This document shows positions 33,566 to 45,039 of a stretch of 64,000 nucleotides of DNA, piece after piece. Source of the stretch: Amorphophallus konjac (lineage: Eukaryota > Streptophyta > Magnoliopsida > Alismatales > Araceae); the NCBI GenBank assembly GCA_022559845.1, contig CM040123.1:301556642-301620641 (forward strand). Direction: 5' to 3'. The notes below the pieces were generated by a model. It worked only from the letters and a program-made list of their open reading frames with translations, was not told the DNA's origin and ran no database searches. Position numbers and translations under genes: made by a program. Every line of letters begins with the position of its first letter. Positions within the stretch are counted from its first letter, which is position 1.

Positions 33566-36379
33566 TGTTGGGTCCCGTAGTGCAGGAACACAGATCTAGA
33601 GGGGAGGTGAATAGATCCTTGTACTAACAACTAAGTCCAATTAAAAACATAAACTACCACACATCGGAATTTACAAGATTGATAGGATTGAGGAAATTAA
33701 TCTAAACAAGTTTAAACTTAATTCACTCAATCTCACCGAGCTCACACAATTACATAACTAGATAGTAGAGAACACACAATCACACAAATCAAACCACAAG
33801 ACACGGGAATTTTTAAGGTGGTTCGGGACCACGACGAGCTCCCTACGTCCACCCCTCACCAAACCGGTGAGGCTTCACTACACGCTACAAAATGTAGCAA
33901 CACGGGGACGAACCCCAACACACACACACTGCTTTCGCAGCAACACACACACACACGAGGCCTTGCCTCAAACTGCTGCCACAGCAGCACACACACACAC
34001 ACACCCACAACCTTGGGGAACACACCCCGAACAGAATACTTCACATGGAGACACAACTCCGTCCACACACACGTAGGACAAGGCCTACACAACCACATGG
34101 GAGAAAACTCCCAACAACACACGCGGATATACTCCGCACAGATCGACACACAAGAGACCACACACACACTCGGAGACCCCTTTCTCCGAACACCCACACA
34201 AAATATTCTGTCAAATGTATATGTAACAATCACAAATATATGCTATGACCTTCCACACAAATTCTATATATGTAAACTAGAAGAATGCATCAAGTATAAG
34301 GCTCCCCCTTCTTCATCAAAATCTGATTCTCCTTGCTCGTTGATGGATGATCATAATCTTGACATCATCTTCTTCCTCTCCTCTAGCCGCTTCTCTTTTC
34401 CTTATTCCAATCTCCTCTCTTCACCTGAAAGAGTAGATAGACATAATGAGTTCAATCTTTAAGCTAATCTCAAACAAGAATATTGACATGAATGGTTTAG
34501 AGATTCCCCTCTTCTTCACCTATACAAAAGAATACATGAGCATTAGAGATGTTGTATCACAAAGATTGTAGCTCATATATATATGAAAGAGAGAGTGAAC
34601 AAAGAACATGTAAATGATTATTACACATCTTAGATGCCCATTCAAAACCTTGAACAATCTCAAACAAAAGATATAGAAGTGAAAGATCAAGATTACTCCC
34701 TCATGAAATGCTTCTACATGATGAAGAACGTTCTTGAAGCAATTTTGAAGAGATGCAACACGAACAGAGGTTGGATCTTGATTTCAGATGCTGCCTTCAG
34801 TTGTATATGATATTGGGCCTTGATTCAAGCTTCTTCCCTTCAATTTCAGCTTCAGAGCAAGGTGGAAGAGGGCTTGGGAGCTTCAACTCCGAACCTGCAC
34901 ACACAAGGGTTAGAAGAAAATAATTTTCAGATCTAGCATCCTCTTGCTTAGGGTTTACAGCCCAAGAGTTGTATATAAGTGTTTAGAATGGTCAAGGAAC
35001 GGCCTAGGGACCAGATCCACGAATTAAGGAGATGTATAGGGCATTTGGAATTGATTTGTTGGACTTTCGGAGCAAGAAAACGACAGTCAAAAAGTGCGGC
35101 TCGAGGTCCTACCGGAATGGGTCGACCCTTGGGGTCGACCTCGGGCAAGCAGAAGCCAAACAGAACTGATTTTGTGTTCTGTTTTACAGGGGTCGACCCC
35201 AGGGTTTGACCCTCGCGTTCCAGAACCCAAACAGAACTAATTTTATGGTTCTGGGTTACAGGGGTCGACCCTTGGGGTCGACCCTTCCATGGGTCGACCC
35301 CAGGGGTCGACCCTTTCAGGCAGATTACACAAAAAACAGCTCTGCGCGCTTCGGCGACAGGAATTAATTCTCCTAGCTCCGAACTCCGATCGAAGAAAGA
35401 CTGGAGGCGTTGGAAAGAGGACTCCCAGAGCTACAACATATAATTTTAGAGGGGAGATCCAACGGTTGGATTGAAAATGGTGAAGACTGTAAGATAGTTT
35501 GAGTTTGAAAAATAACTAAAACCTCCATCAAATCAATGGGAAACAATTGATTAAATGTTACCATAATCCCATGAAGATCAACCATAATTTTTCATCCTGA
35601 AAAACATGATAAAGCAAGATGTTAGATCAAGATAAAAATATATGGGTCATGCATTAACATATGACGCTCGTTTTGAGACCGAGATCCAAAAGTCATGAAA
35701 TGTGATTGCGAATTCATTAGCATGAGGCATATGAGCATTCCCATGATAGATCAGTATCAAGGCATTAGAGAACTCAATTTTCCAATTCAAGATTAGAAGA
35801 GTCTCACCATGGATTCCAATATAACTTCTTACCTTGAAGCAATATTAACCTGCACTATATGACAATGAACTCATAAGCAAGTTGATATTAAACCGAATCT
35901 CAAGATCCCAATTCCAACCCAATTCTCCTACAAGCCATTTCACCAACCATTTAAGCCATATGATCCGAAGAATAAGGAACCATCATTCAAACTTTCAAAC
36001 CACACATCATTTCCTTGGGGGCAAGCCATGATATTTGCATCTCAATCATTCATTTAGCATTACCAAGGTACACATGCATGACATGTGGCTCAATAGGACA
36101 TGATGCTCGAGTATGCTTTTCACAAAGACCTTTCACATTGAAGATAGAGCAATCTCACCAGGTGTAGATGGAATGTATATGCAATGTGCTAACCTCAAAG
36201 CACGTATGAGACTTATAGAGTCACAGATGCATCCACATGATGATATCCCAAAAGAAACAGTTTGTAATCATTTTCCACAATCATTTCATACTTCATACAC
36301 ATGAAGACATGAGTAACCATTCACGCACAAGGCCAAGCAACAGAGTCATTTTGTAATCATCAAAATCACATACACAACA
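33566..36379 (-). mobile_element. Probable solo LTR N4, copia type, inside N3
   Basis: 2814 bp between AGCTT duplications (33561-33565 and 36380-36384). The minus strand starts TGTTGTGTATG and ends GGACCCAACA. Its 5' plus-strand part resembles the Sirevirus-like LTR (GGTGAATAGATCC, TTTTTAAGGTGGTTC, CCTACGTCCACCCC), so it is a related family of similar LTR length. It contains CA-rich repeats (33920-34080) and a GGGTCGACCC cluster. The 214-codon plus-strand frame across the CA repeats is low complexity, not a gene. Confidence 0.7.
35112..35320. repeat. Cluster of GGGTCGACCC palindromes in N4
   Basis: About seven perfect or near-perfect GGGTCGACCC/GGGGTCGACC palindromes in about 210 bases, paired two by two with spacers such as TTGG and AGGG. 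Confidence 0.85.
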
Positions 36380-37016
36380 AGCTTTAATAGAATGATGAGG
36401 TATGATTCATGGAATTCAAGGGCAAGGCCCTTGAGTAGGGACAGACTAGCGATAAAATCCACGCTAAAGCATAGAAAAACCAGGACATGTCGATAAACTG
36501 GGTGGAGATTGGCACCTAGGTAGGTAACCATGATATCAAGAATAAGCACTTATATAAAGTCACTTGTTCTTTGTATATGATAAGGTAGAAAGAATTTATG
36601 TCTACATAGAGGCACAAAATCCTTAAGGGATAGCAATGGTATGATTTCCCATTCCATTAGCTCAAGAAATATTCTCACGGTATCTAAATAGCATATCATG
36701 AGGGCCAGTATACCATGTTTCTTTAGAGTGACATGGCAATTAAAAAGTGTCATGGGTTTTTAATGGTACAACATGCTCAATCGGCCTTGAGGGAATCCAA
36801 GGCTACGAGGAGACTTACGAAGGTCTCTATGATAAACTCACCTGTCCGAAGGAAGGAATATCCCGCGGAGGGCTCATCTATCACCGAGAAATAGTGGGGT
36901 AATCAATAAAATATCGAGAAACGTGGGACTATACTCACGGACTGGAATATAGTGCCATATATATAAATCCACGGAAAAGAGGTTACAGGAAAACTACGGA
37001 AATCAAAAGACAGAAA

Positions 37017-37256
37017 ATGGCGCCTTAGACAGTGCCATTATTTCATTGTATAAAGTATTTGTTAAATTCAGAAATTTCACATTATATATATGTAACCGTT
37101 TAATTTAAGAAATTTCACATTATATCTATATAACAGTTACTGGAATATTTCTACACAGGGTAAATGGCGCCCTGGGCTGAGTCACTATTTCAGGATATAG
37201 CGCCCAGGTCAGGGGCGCTATTTATTGAATAGCGACAGGGTCTCAGGCGTTGTTTC

Positions 37257-37288
<32 letters not shown>

Positions 37289-37655
37289 CAGGAAAAATCT
37301 CTACATAAAGGAAATGGCGCCTGTGTGAAGAGTCTTCAATACTATGATATAGCGCCCTAGACAGGGGCGCTATTTAAATAGAGACTTAGGCTCTGCCGTC
37401 ATTTACTTTCTCATGAAATTTGACATGAACAGTAGTACTTTTTTTATAAAGAGAATTTTGCAATAGTGAATATATGGACAGAAAGAGAAAAATAGCAGGA
37501 TTCCAAAACTATGATCATGCATTAATTTAGACATCAGGTTATATAGTAATTAAATTTTAAACATGGGTAGTTATTAATTAGCAAAGGAATTAACGACTGT
37601 TCAAACAGTCGTTGAATTTTAAATAGCGCCCAAACTTGGGTCGCTATTCACTGTT
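37017..37655. repeat. Array of TAGCGCC / GGCGCTA half-sites in N3
   Basis: Pairs such as ATAGCGCCC...GGGGCGCTATT recur at about 37195, 37350 and 37620, with further ATGGCGCC units at 37018, 37164 and 37314. Layout matches the arrays in N0, N2 and N5, but the motif is different. Confidence 0.75.
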
Positions 37656-38503
37656 TATGCCGAAAAAAACTCCGATCCAAAAAAACTTCAAACCACTCTT
37701 GATCTATATGCATGCTCATGATCTGAAGCTAATTAGATTGGGCTTGGTACTTGAGAACACCTACCTTTTGATGATGATCTGGGGTGACAGTACAAAGAGA
37801 ACGAAGTAGAAGAGGAGGATAACGGTAGCAGAACAGCAACTGCAGCCACTTCTGCCAATGATGAAGCAGGAACAGAGCTTCCGTAGCTCTGCGTGAAGGG
37901 AGAAGAGAAGTCAAATGACTTCTCACAGCAATAACTTTGATGCAGCAGAGGATGAAGACGCAGTAATCCCTTTTCCACGCTACCGTCGCAGCAGGGAAAA
38001 TAGAAGTTCATGAAGGTAAAAAGGGCAGCAGCTTCTTCACGTGGTTTGTTGGCAACACAGAGTCTTAGCAGGTAGAAGGATAAGCACTTCCTCTCCTTAA
38101 TTGTTGACAGATGGAAACGCAAGCAGCAACAACAGCCATAGCTTGCGCGACGGGGCTTTATTTATAATGGTTGATGAGTTAAATTCCTATTGGGAATTAA
38201 CTTCCCCCATGAAGACTCCTACTATTATTGAAATACCCTATACACAAATCCTAACATATCCCCAAGCTTTCCAAATTCCCAGCCACCATCCAAATCTCCG
38301 TTCGAACCCTATCCCATTGGGTTTTCAAATGCTAATTCTCTATGGAAACCGAAGGAAGGTTCTGAGCATATTTAGTAAACATATATATATATATATTATA
38401 TATATATTATGTTAGATAGATGCTCAAATATAGTTTAATATATGCAATGCAATTATAATACGGTTTTTCTTTGAAGGGGGTCATATATATATATATATAT
38501 GGG

Positions 38504-38551
<48 letters not shown>

Positions 38552-38658
38552 TGACTTTAGTTTCTTAATGACCTATGAGGCTGCCTGGGTTCTAAACGCC
38601 ACGCCTGGCCCATTTGTTATTTATTAAGCCTTATATACACGGCTTATATCTATTAATA

Positions 38659-38663
<5 letters not shown>

Positions 38664-38738
<75 letters not shown>
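38664..38738 (+). repeat. (TG)n microsatellite, about 37 units
   Basis: An uninterrupted TG tract in the right part of N3. (AT)-rich tracts at 38380-38410 and 38480-38545 lie just before it. Confidence 0.97.
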
Positions 38739-38740
<2 letters not shown>

Positions 38741-39284
38741 ATATAAGGCCCATTAGCCTTAAGCTAACTTCATATGCAAGGAGCATACGGCTATTGGGTT
38801 TACCATTGGCATTTTATATTTCATTAACTTGATGTGGATGGTCACAATATACACTAGGGTCTTAGTAATACTTCATATAGGGGTTTCATTTCTTATAATT
38901 TTCGTCACTTTATTTACCTTATTAATTATTATCTTGGGTATCAGAGTCGGGTTCAATCCTATGAAAATCTTTTATATGTGTAGATGTGAATACACTGCGA
39001 GATTTCCCTCAACTATTTGAATTATATTTCTAGTTTGAGCCTTAATTAGATAAATAGTTATACTCAATTCTTCTTGCTTGATTATTTGTTTATACCTTTA
39101 CTGATGCCCACAGTGGTACATTCTTAGAGTCAAGGGTCCTAGCAATTTTTTTGTATTCTCTCTTATTTAGGGTTCATAGATTTATTTTAACTATTTCCAT
39201 TTTTTTCATTTATCAGAATTATTCTTGCTAATGTCGAATAGTTATTATCACTTATACATTAAATTTTCGGGGTGCTACACTCAG

Positions 39285-40013
39285 CTTATCCTCACGTCCT
39301 GAAATGATCACTGAACCTTCACAACACATCAGCCGCCAAACACGGTGCACAATGGCCCCCAAACACAAAAATCTGGGTCCAAAGCCAAGCAACCGTCGAA
39401 CAAGAGTAGATCGGGTTCAGAATTAACATTGTCCACACTTAAGCAGACACAGGATAAAGGCTTCACCAAGACAGCACTTCCAAAACTTACCTCGAAAAGA
39501 TGCCACCAAGCAAGGTGAGAAGAGTCAAGCTCGACTAACAATAGCTCACCAGGAAGGAAAATCCTAGGTTCGCCCTTGCATTCTTCCAAACAAGGCATCT
39601 AATCGACCACTTCAACACCACCTTAACACCTCAGGGGCTGAACAAATCTTAGACTAGGATGACCAAAGCAACATAAGAATGTGCACAGCCATCGTACCAA
39701 TGATAAAGTCACCAGCCGCCTGAACAAGCCACGGAAAAATCTCGAACAGGGCACTGTAGATTCACGCCTGCCGACGAACTCTGCCAAGTACAACATAACC
39801 GAGACAACCACCATGACAAAAAGAAGAACACTCCGGCACATCCTGACGAGAGCAAAATCATCTCGCACAGTGCCAACACAACACGCACAAGACCACACGC
39901 GAAAACAAAATGATAAACAATCGCAAAACCCACGCCAACTACCGACTGTACTGGACCTTAAAGACTCTGAATACTGCAATATCTCGAATTCTCATGTACT
40001 TTTACACCACCAT
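39285..40013 (-). other. N2 internal region, 5' part
   Basis: About 730 bases between the N3 target site and the PBS. Frames on either strand show no gag signature. This should be leader and gag start in an intact element. Confidence 0.5.
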
Positions 40014-40025
40014 GCTCTGATACCA
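40014..40025 (-). promoter_or_regulatory. N2 primer-binding site, initiator-Met tRNA type
   Basis: The minus strand reads TGGTATCAGAGC two bases after the LTR end CGTCACA. Confidence 0.88.
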
Positions 40026-40027
40026 AC

Positions 40028-42870
40028 TGTGACGACGCAGGGTCCGGATACTGGGTAAACCCGATAACACTTGGATCCTACGAGGCCTCCCAAGAGCGGT
40101 AAAGCTCCGAAGGGATAAAAGGAGTGTGTGGAGTACATTGAAGTCCCAGATAAAGTAGTAAGTAATTAATATTTCAATGATCATGTTTGCTAAAGTTGTA
40201 GAAATAAAATTACTTTTTCAATTAATAATTTAAATTAACAGAGTCCAGTACAAATTAAAGACAAGTACAGTCTAATAGGAAAGAGAACGTACTCTCAAGT
40301 CGGGGGAAGCCCGACGCAGGTAACGCTGGTAACTACGAACTGACGCACCGCGTCACGAACCACGAGGAAGAAGAAGACCACACCTGAAAAATAGGGGTGA
40401 GCCTCGTGTCACTGGCTCAATAGGGGTCCCACAAATCCCTACTGGAAACAACGCAGTAGCATGCTAAACGATAACGCTAAACAGTAAAGCAGGAATAGAA
40501 GTAACAGCAGTACTAAACTATAACAGTAAAGCTGCAAAAAGCAGGAGTAAGAACAACTAAAGGAAAGAGTAAAGCCGTAACAAGGAAACACGGTAGCCGA
40601 TCGAACCACGGCTCTCTAAGCTATGCCGAACAACAACAGAAAGACAAACCCCGATCTCACAAAGTCAGGAGTTACCGATCCGTCGTTCAACACACTAGCT
40701 CCAAAGCTGAAGCCTACCAAGACATGTAAAAGCCCTATAAAAGACCTACATGGTCAAAGGTACGAACATACACGAGCTCACGACGTGTACGCTACACAAG
40801 ATTGGACCTCGAGTAAAGCCACACACACAGGCTACTTGGAAACCAATAACGAAAACGCAAGTCACAAGAGTTATGTGTCAAGTGACAGAAGCACCTCCTC
40901 AATAGAAGAACAGCCAGATGTGTCCACTAACGTCTTACACTACGCCTTAGGTATCTCCCACACACCGAGAACGGTGGTAACTGAGACACGCACAGACCCA
41001 AGTACAAGGAACACTAGTACCTAGTACAAGGCACAACAGAACTACAGTAACGAGTGACTAGTCAGGGTCACGCCCGTCGGCGCTCGTCCAAACACCCCCG
41101 ACCACGTGTGCACACACAAGCTCAGTGCCTTGAGCCAGGCCTCTAGATAGCTTTCCCCCCCAATAGGATGCTACCGCAAGGCAAGGGGGCCCATGGAAAC
41201 TAGCTTAAAAATCATATATCGGGAACTCACCCCACCACCACTCCTAGGTGGGCCGACACACAGGAAAGTGTCACCGGACTACGACTAGTGGAGGCTCACT
41301 AGACACACAGAGACTCCAAAACACTAGTGCTGAAGTACAGACATGCTAAGCATGCACTATCGCACGTACTACGAAGAACCAAGCACGAGACACAAGGTAG
41401 CATACATGACTACCACCAGACTCAGGATAGACAGCTAGACCTGCCGACACAATGATCCTTGAGTCACAAGACTCGGGGTCAAGATCGTCACACAAAAGTG
41501 GTAACATGCCGCCAATCAGCCTAATCCCTAAGCCAAAATCACGGTAAAGCACTAATAAAGGAAATGGCACATGACAGCCGGATCCACACATCCGCATGAC
41601 ACAAATCATGGAGACATGAGAGATCACCAAGACCATCAAAGCACTTGGACATGCAAACCGAGGTAAGACCCTATCGCGTGACCGCTTGGCCAAACCGACA
41701 CATCACACGGAGTCTAGCGGTCCCCAATAGACCGTTCACAAGGCTTAGCGGTCCTCCAATGGGCCGCTAGCCAACCCAAATGGTCTATCGCATGACCGCT
41801 AAGACCCTAACCGACATCAAACCAAATGGTCACCCCTGGACCGTTTAAGGCACCCAAACGGTCACTATTACGACCGCTAAGGCATTACGGCGGGTAAAAC
41901 AAAGGAATGGCCAAATCTGGCCTTTCCACCCCCCATTCGCCCTAAAACGAAGGGGAAACAACCCTAATGGCGATGCACGCCTTCCACAGACCAGAAGGGA
42001 TCCAAACGACACCAAAAATACAAGAAACGGGCAATTCCACCGAATCGACCCAAAATGAGTCACATGGGTTCTCGGACTCATACCGGTCCCAAATGACAAC
42101 CAATCACAACGAAACCAACGGGAATGGAATGCTAACATGCCAGGGATTGAAGTAACAATAATTAGGCTAGAAACCGTCGCCGAGAAAGGCGAACACATCT
42201 CACACCCCCCAAAGCATGCTTCACCCAAAACAAGACAGAACCCGCTCGTTCTCGCGACGTTTAGCTCGAAATCACGAGGGAACGCAGAACAGGATAGGGC
42301 GTCCATCTCCCTACCTCCACCGAAGTTCTAGCACGCCGAAGTGACTAAACCACGCCGAAAACCATCTCACGAACGAAACCACGCTGGCTTTGAATCCACC
42401 GAGGGATCGCGCCAACGCCACGCTCCATCCATCGCCCCATCACGCTCCAGATCAACTCCACGACGTCCCTGCCTCGTCTACCTCGCCACGGTCACACGTC
42501 CCGCAGAGAGAGGAGAAGAGAGGAGAGAGAACAAGAGAGAGGAAATGAGCGACAGTGAGGAGAGAGGAAGGAGAAAGAAGAAGAAATAGAAAAGGAAAAT
42601 TAGGAATTTCCAAATTTTCAAAAAATCCAATTTTTAGCCTGAAAATGCACTAATTCAGACAAATATGGAAAAATAGTCTAAACGATCCTCGGAAGGAGCA
42701 CAACGCAACTGTAACGTCCTCGAGTCGATGAACTCAATAATAAACTCTCCACTGGGTTCCGTAACGTGTATGAAAGAAAAACCCACGTGGATCGTAAAAC
42801 TCAACTCAGGACCTACAAAAGCGATCCGAAAGCTCTCCGATAAAAGATCTGAAAGACCCAAGATATTACA
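40028..42870 (-). repeat. 5' LTR of N2 (2843 bp)
   Basis: Aligned to 28000-31376 from end to end, with a large gap at 41667 where the partner has about 520 extra bases, a 9-base gap near 40330 and scattered substitutions. It keeps part of the GCGGTC array (about 41670-41885). Confidence 0.9.
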
Positions 42871-42875
42871 TTCAC

Positions 42876-43140
42876 CCCCCCTTTGTTTTTCATGTTTGTG
42901 TTTCAAGGAAGCTAGTTCAATCATTGTTAGGGGTGTCGGCGAGGGCTCGGGAGGAGCCGAGTAGAGAGGAACCGGGTCATGAGTCACCTCCTCCAGAGGT
43001 TGTGGCCCTGGGTGTGCCAAGTCAAACAGAGTTTTTTGCCAATATGTACCAGTTCTTCGTGCAGCAGTAGAGTCAATAGCGCCGTGGTCAGGAGGCTGGC
43101 TAGGGTATTTCATCGCATGGTGGCCAAGGACATATTTTGC
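42876..43140 (+). other. N1 leader and decayed gag start
   Basis: Continues N1 after the TTCAC duplication. No convincing start codon; the frame is disrupted. Probable gag N-terminus. Confidence 0.45.
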
Positions 43141-44034
43141 GAGACTTTCTGCAGTTTTAGCCACCGACGTTTGAGGGCCAGCCAGATCCTGATGCTGCGA
43201 GGTCATGGATCGACACGGTGGAACGAGATGTTTCGGTCGATGGAATGTGTAGATGAGGAGAGAGTCCTATTGGCAAGTTACCAGTTGCATGGTCCTGTTC
43301 TCTCATGGTGGACCTCGGAGTGGGAGACAACCTTTTAGTCTCGAACACTTCGGCAGATTTCTTGGCAAGAGTTTGTTGAAGCTTTTGAGCGAGCTTATAG
43401 TCCTGAGTACCTGCGGACGGAAAGGATGTTCTAGTTCCTGAATTTACAGTAGGGTGAGATGTCAGTGATGTAGTATCGGGCCCGTTTCGTTGAATTGGGC
43501 CACTTTGTTCCTCATGTTATGACAGATGAAGTCTTGAGGACCCGAAAGTTTCTCCGGGGTTTGACAGTTGAGTTGCGGCAGATTCTGATTGCGACTAGAG
43601 TTATAGGTCTAGATGCGACGTACCAGGCAGTAGTGGCTTTGGAGGTGGACATTTTGAGGACCCGAGAGACTCAGGCATAGTAGTTTTCGCCAGGTCAGGT
43701 TCAGCAGATTGATGTTCAACAGATGGAGATTCAACAGCCTTCGAGCCAACCATCCTTGGTGACATCTTCACCTTCTGGTAGGCGTCCTTAGAGATTGCGA
43801 TGGAGATACATGCAGTGGCTTAAGGGTCAGAGACAGGCGTTTGAGGAGAGCGTGCCGCAGTCATCGGTCCAGCTTCAGTGGCAGGGTGTGGCTGGAGGTC
43901 AACAGAGTCAGTGTTCGAGTTGTGGCAGGCTACATCCAGGCAGATCATGTTCGAGTGCTGGGAGGTGCTACATGTGTGGTCAGGCAGGACACAAGGCATA
44001 TGATTGCCCTGAGGGGCCACCCCAGCTGAGGTAG
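43141..44034 (+). pseudogene. gag: Decayed gag of element N1 (Del/Tekay type)
   Basis: The frame first reads FEGQPDPDAARSWIDTVER. After a shift near 43222-43226 it continues in one frame with FRSMECVDEERVLLASYQLH, SWWTSEWETTF, WQEFVEAFERAYSPEYLRT, RARFVELGHFVPHV and RKFLRGLTVELRQILIATRV. It ends with a zinc knuckle CYMCGQAGHKAYDC (about 43969-44010). At least seven in-frame TAG codons interrupt it, two adjacent at 43678-43683, mostly where Gln is expected. Function in an intact copy: capsid/nucleocapsid. This copy cannot make it. Confidence 0.85.
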
Positions 44035-44592
44035 CGGTCCTTCAATGCAGCGAGGCGTGGTTTCCAAGCATGTGATGCATGGCCCTGGTTGTAGCGGAGG
44101 CATCCCACCTCTTGGAAGGTATGCGTTATTTATTTTTGGATTAAGCATGTGTTGTCTATTTTGATCTAATTTCATGGCTCTCTCATTTTAATTGTGTTTA
44201 TATCCCTCCCTAAGCGTTTAGGAGTTCATAAGAGCGCTCCGTACGTTGGCAGTGAAGCTGCCTGTTGAGGGTTGTATGCCCATCCCTCTTGGTGTTATGA
44301 TGTGTAAGTGTCGTTAAGGCTGGATAGAATCGGTCAAGTAGAGTTACTAGCTGGGCTAATATGTCGTGTGGTGAGACCGGTGTTGAACCCCTGAGGTATT
44401 TTGGTTTAGATACCGATAGTGTTGTAGGTGGATTGTTGGGCATGAAAGGAAGGATGCTTTCTGAAATTGAAGGGTGTGAGCTTATTCACCCGTACTTCTG
44501 GATTTAGCCTATTTATGTTGGCGGCCGTGTCATGGGGGAAGTCAGGTTTTCCCCCATATTTCTACATATGGTTGGTGCAAAGTTACGCAGTG
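44035..44592 (+). other. N1 internal sequence after gag
   Basis: About 560 bases with no protease or RT motif. N6 is inserted at its end (TSD GAAAC at 44593-44597). Confidence 0.5.
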
Positions 44593-45039
44593 GAAACTGT
44601 AAACACGCCATTTCTGACGTTACGGTGAGTAAATCTCATATTATACCGTGATGCCCCAGAGTGACTTACACTTTCCATTTATTTGAGTGATTTTCGTAAT
44701 TTTGGTTCAAAAGGAAAGAGTGAGAAAATTTAAAAAAAATAAAATAAAATAAAATAAATATAAATCCCAAAAATGTATATGTATGTTTATATAAAAATAA
44801 TATAATTACTTTTTTTAATTTTATTTTTATGAACATAACATATATATGTATATACATATTAAGTGGTTATTATATATGAATCAAATAAAAATCTATACAT
44901 TAAAAAAAGTAAAAAGATATAATAACCATAAAAAAACAAACAAAAACATAAAAAGGAAAAAAATAAAACAAAATAAACAAAATAAAATAAAATAAAATAA
45001 TAAATAATAATAGAATAGTATATTTTTATCTTATCCCAC

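Larger units (their letters stand above)
32687..39279 (-). mobile_element. Probable solo LTR N3 (Del-like), interrupted by N4
   Basis: Ends TGTCACGCCCCGAACC and TTTCGGGGTGCTACA, flanked by the duplication CTCAG (32682-32686 and 39280-39284). Without N4 it is about 3.77 kb. No second copy of its ends, PBS or coding region is seen, so a solo LTR is the simplest reading. The minus strand carries the family motif CTACTGAGCGTTTCGCTCA near 33075. Right part: GCGCC array, (AT)n and a long (TG)n. A complete element with very different LTRs is not excluded. Confidence 0.68.
28000..42870 (-). mobile_element. Non-autonomous Del/Tekay-like element N2 with nested N3 and N4
   Basis: LTRs at both ends (28000-31376 and 40028-42870) lie inside a perfect TTCAC duplication (27995-27999 and 42871-42875). 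A Met-type PBS and a PPT set minus orientation. Without N3 the internal region is only about 2.05 kb and codes for nothing except the C-terminal tail of pol. The 300-bp sample 28681-28980 against 40681-40980 differs at 14 sites. Confidence 0.9.

Noticed and set aside
33818..34462. 214-codon plus-strand frame
   Set aside because: It runs through a CA-rich repeat inside solo LTR N4, against the element's orientation. The Thr/His-rich product is compositional.
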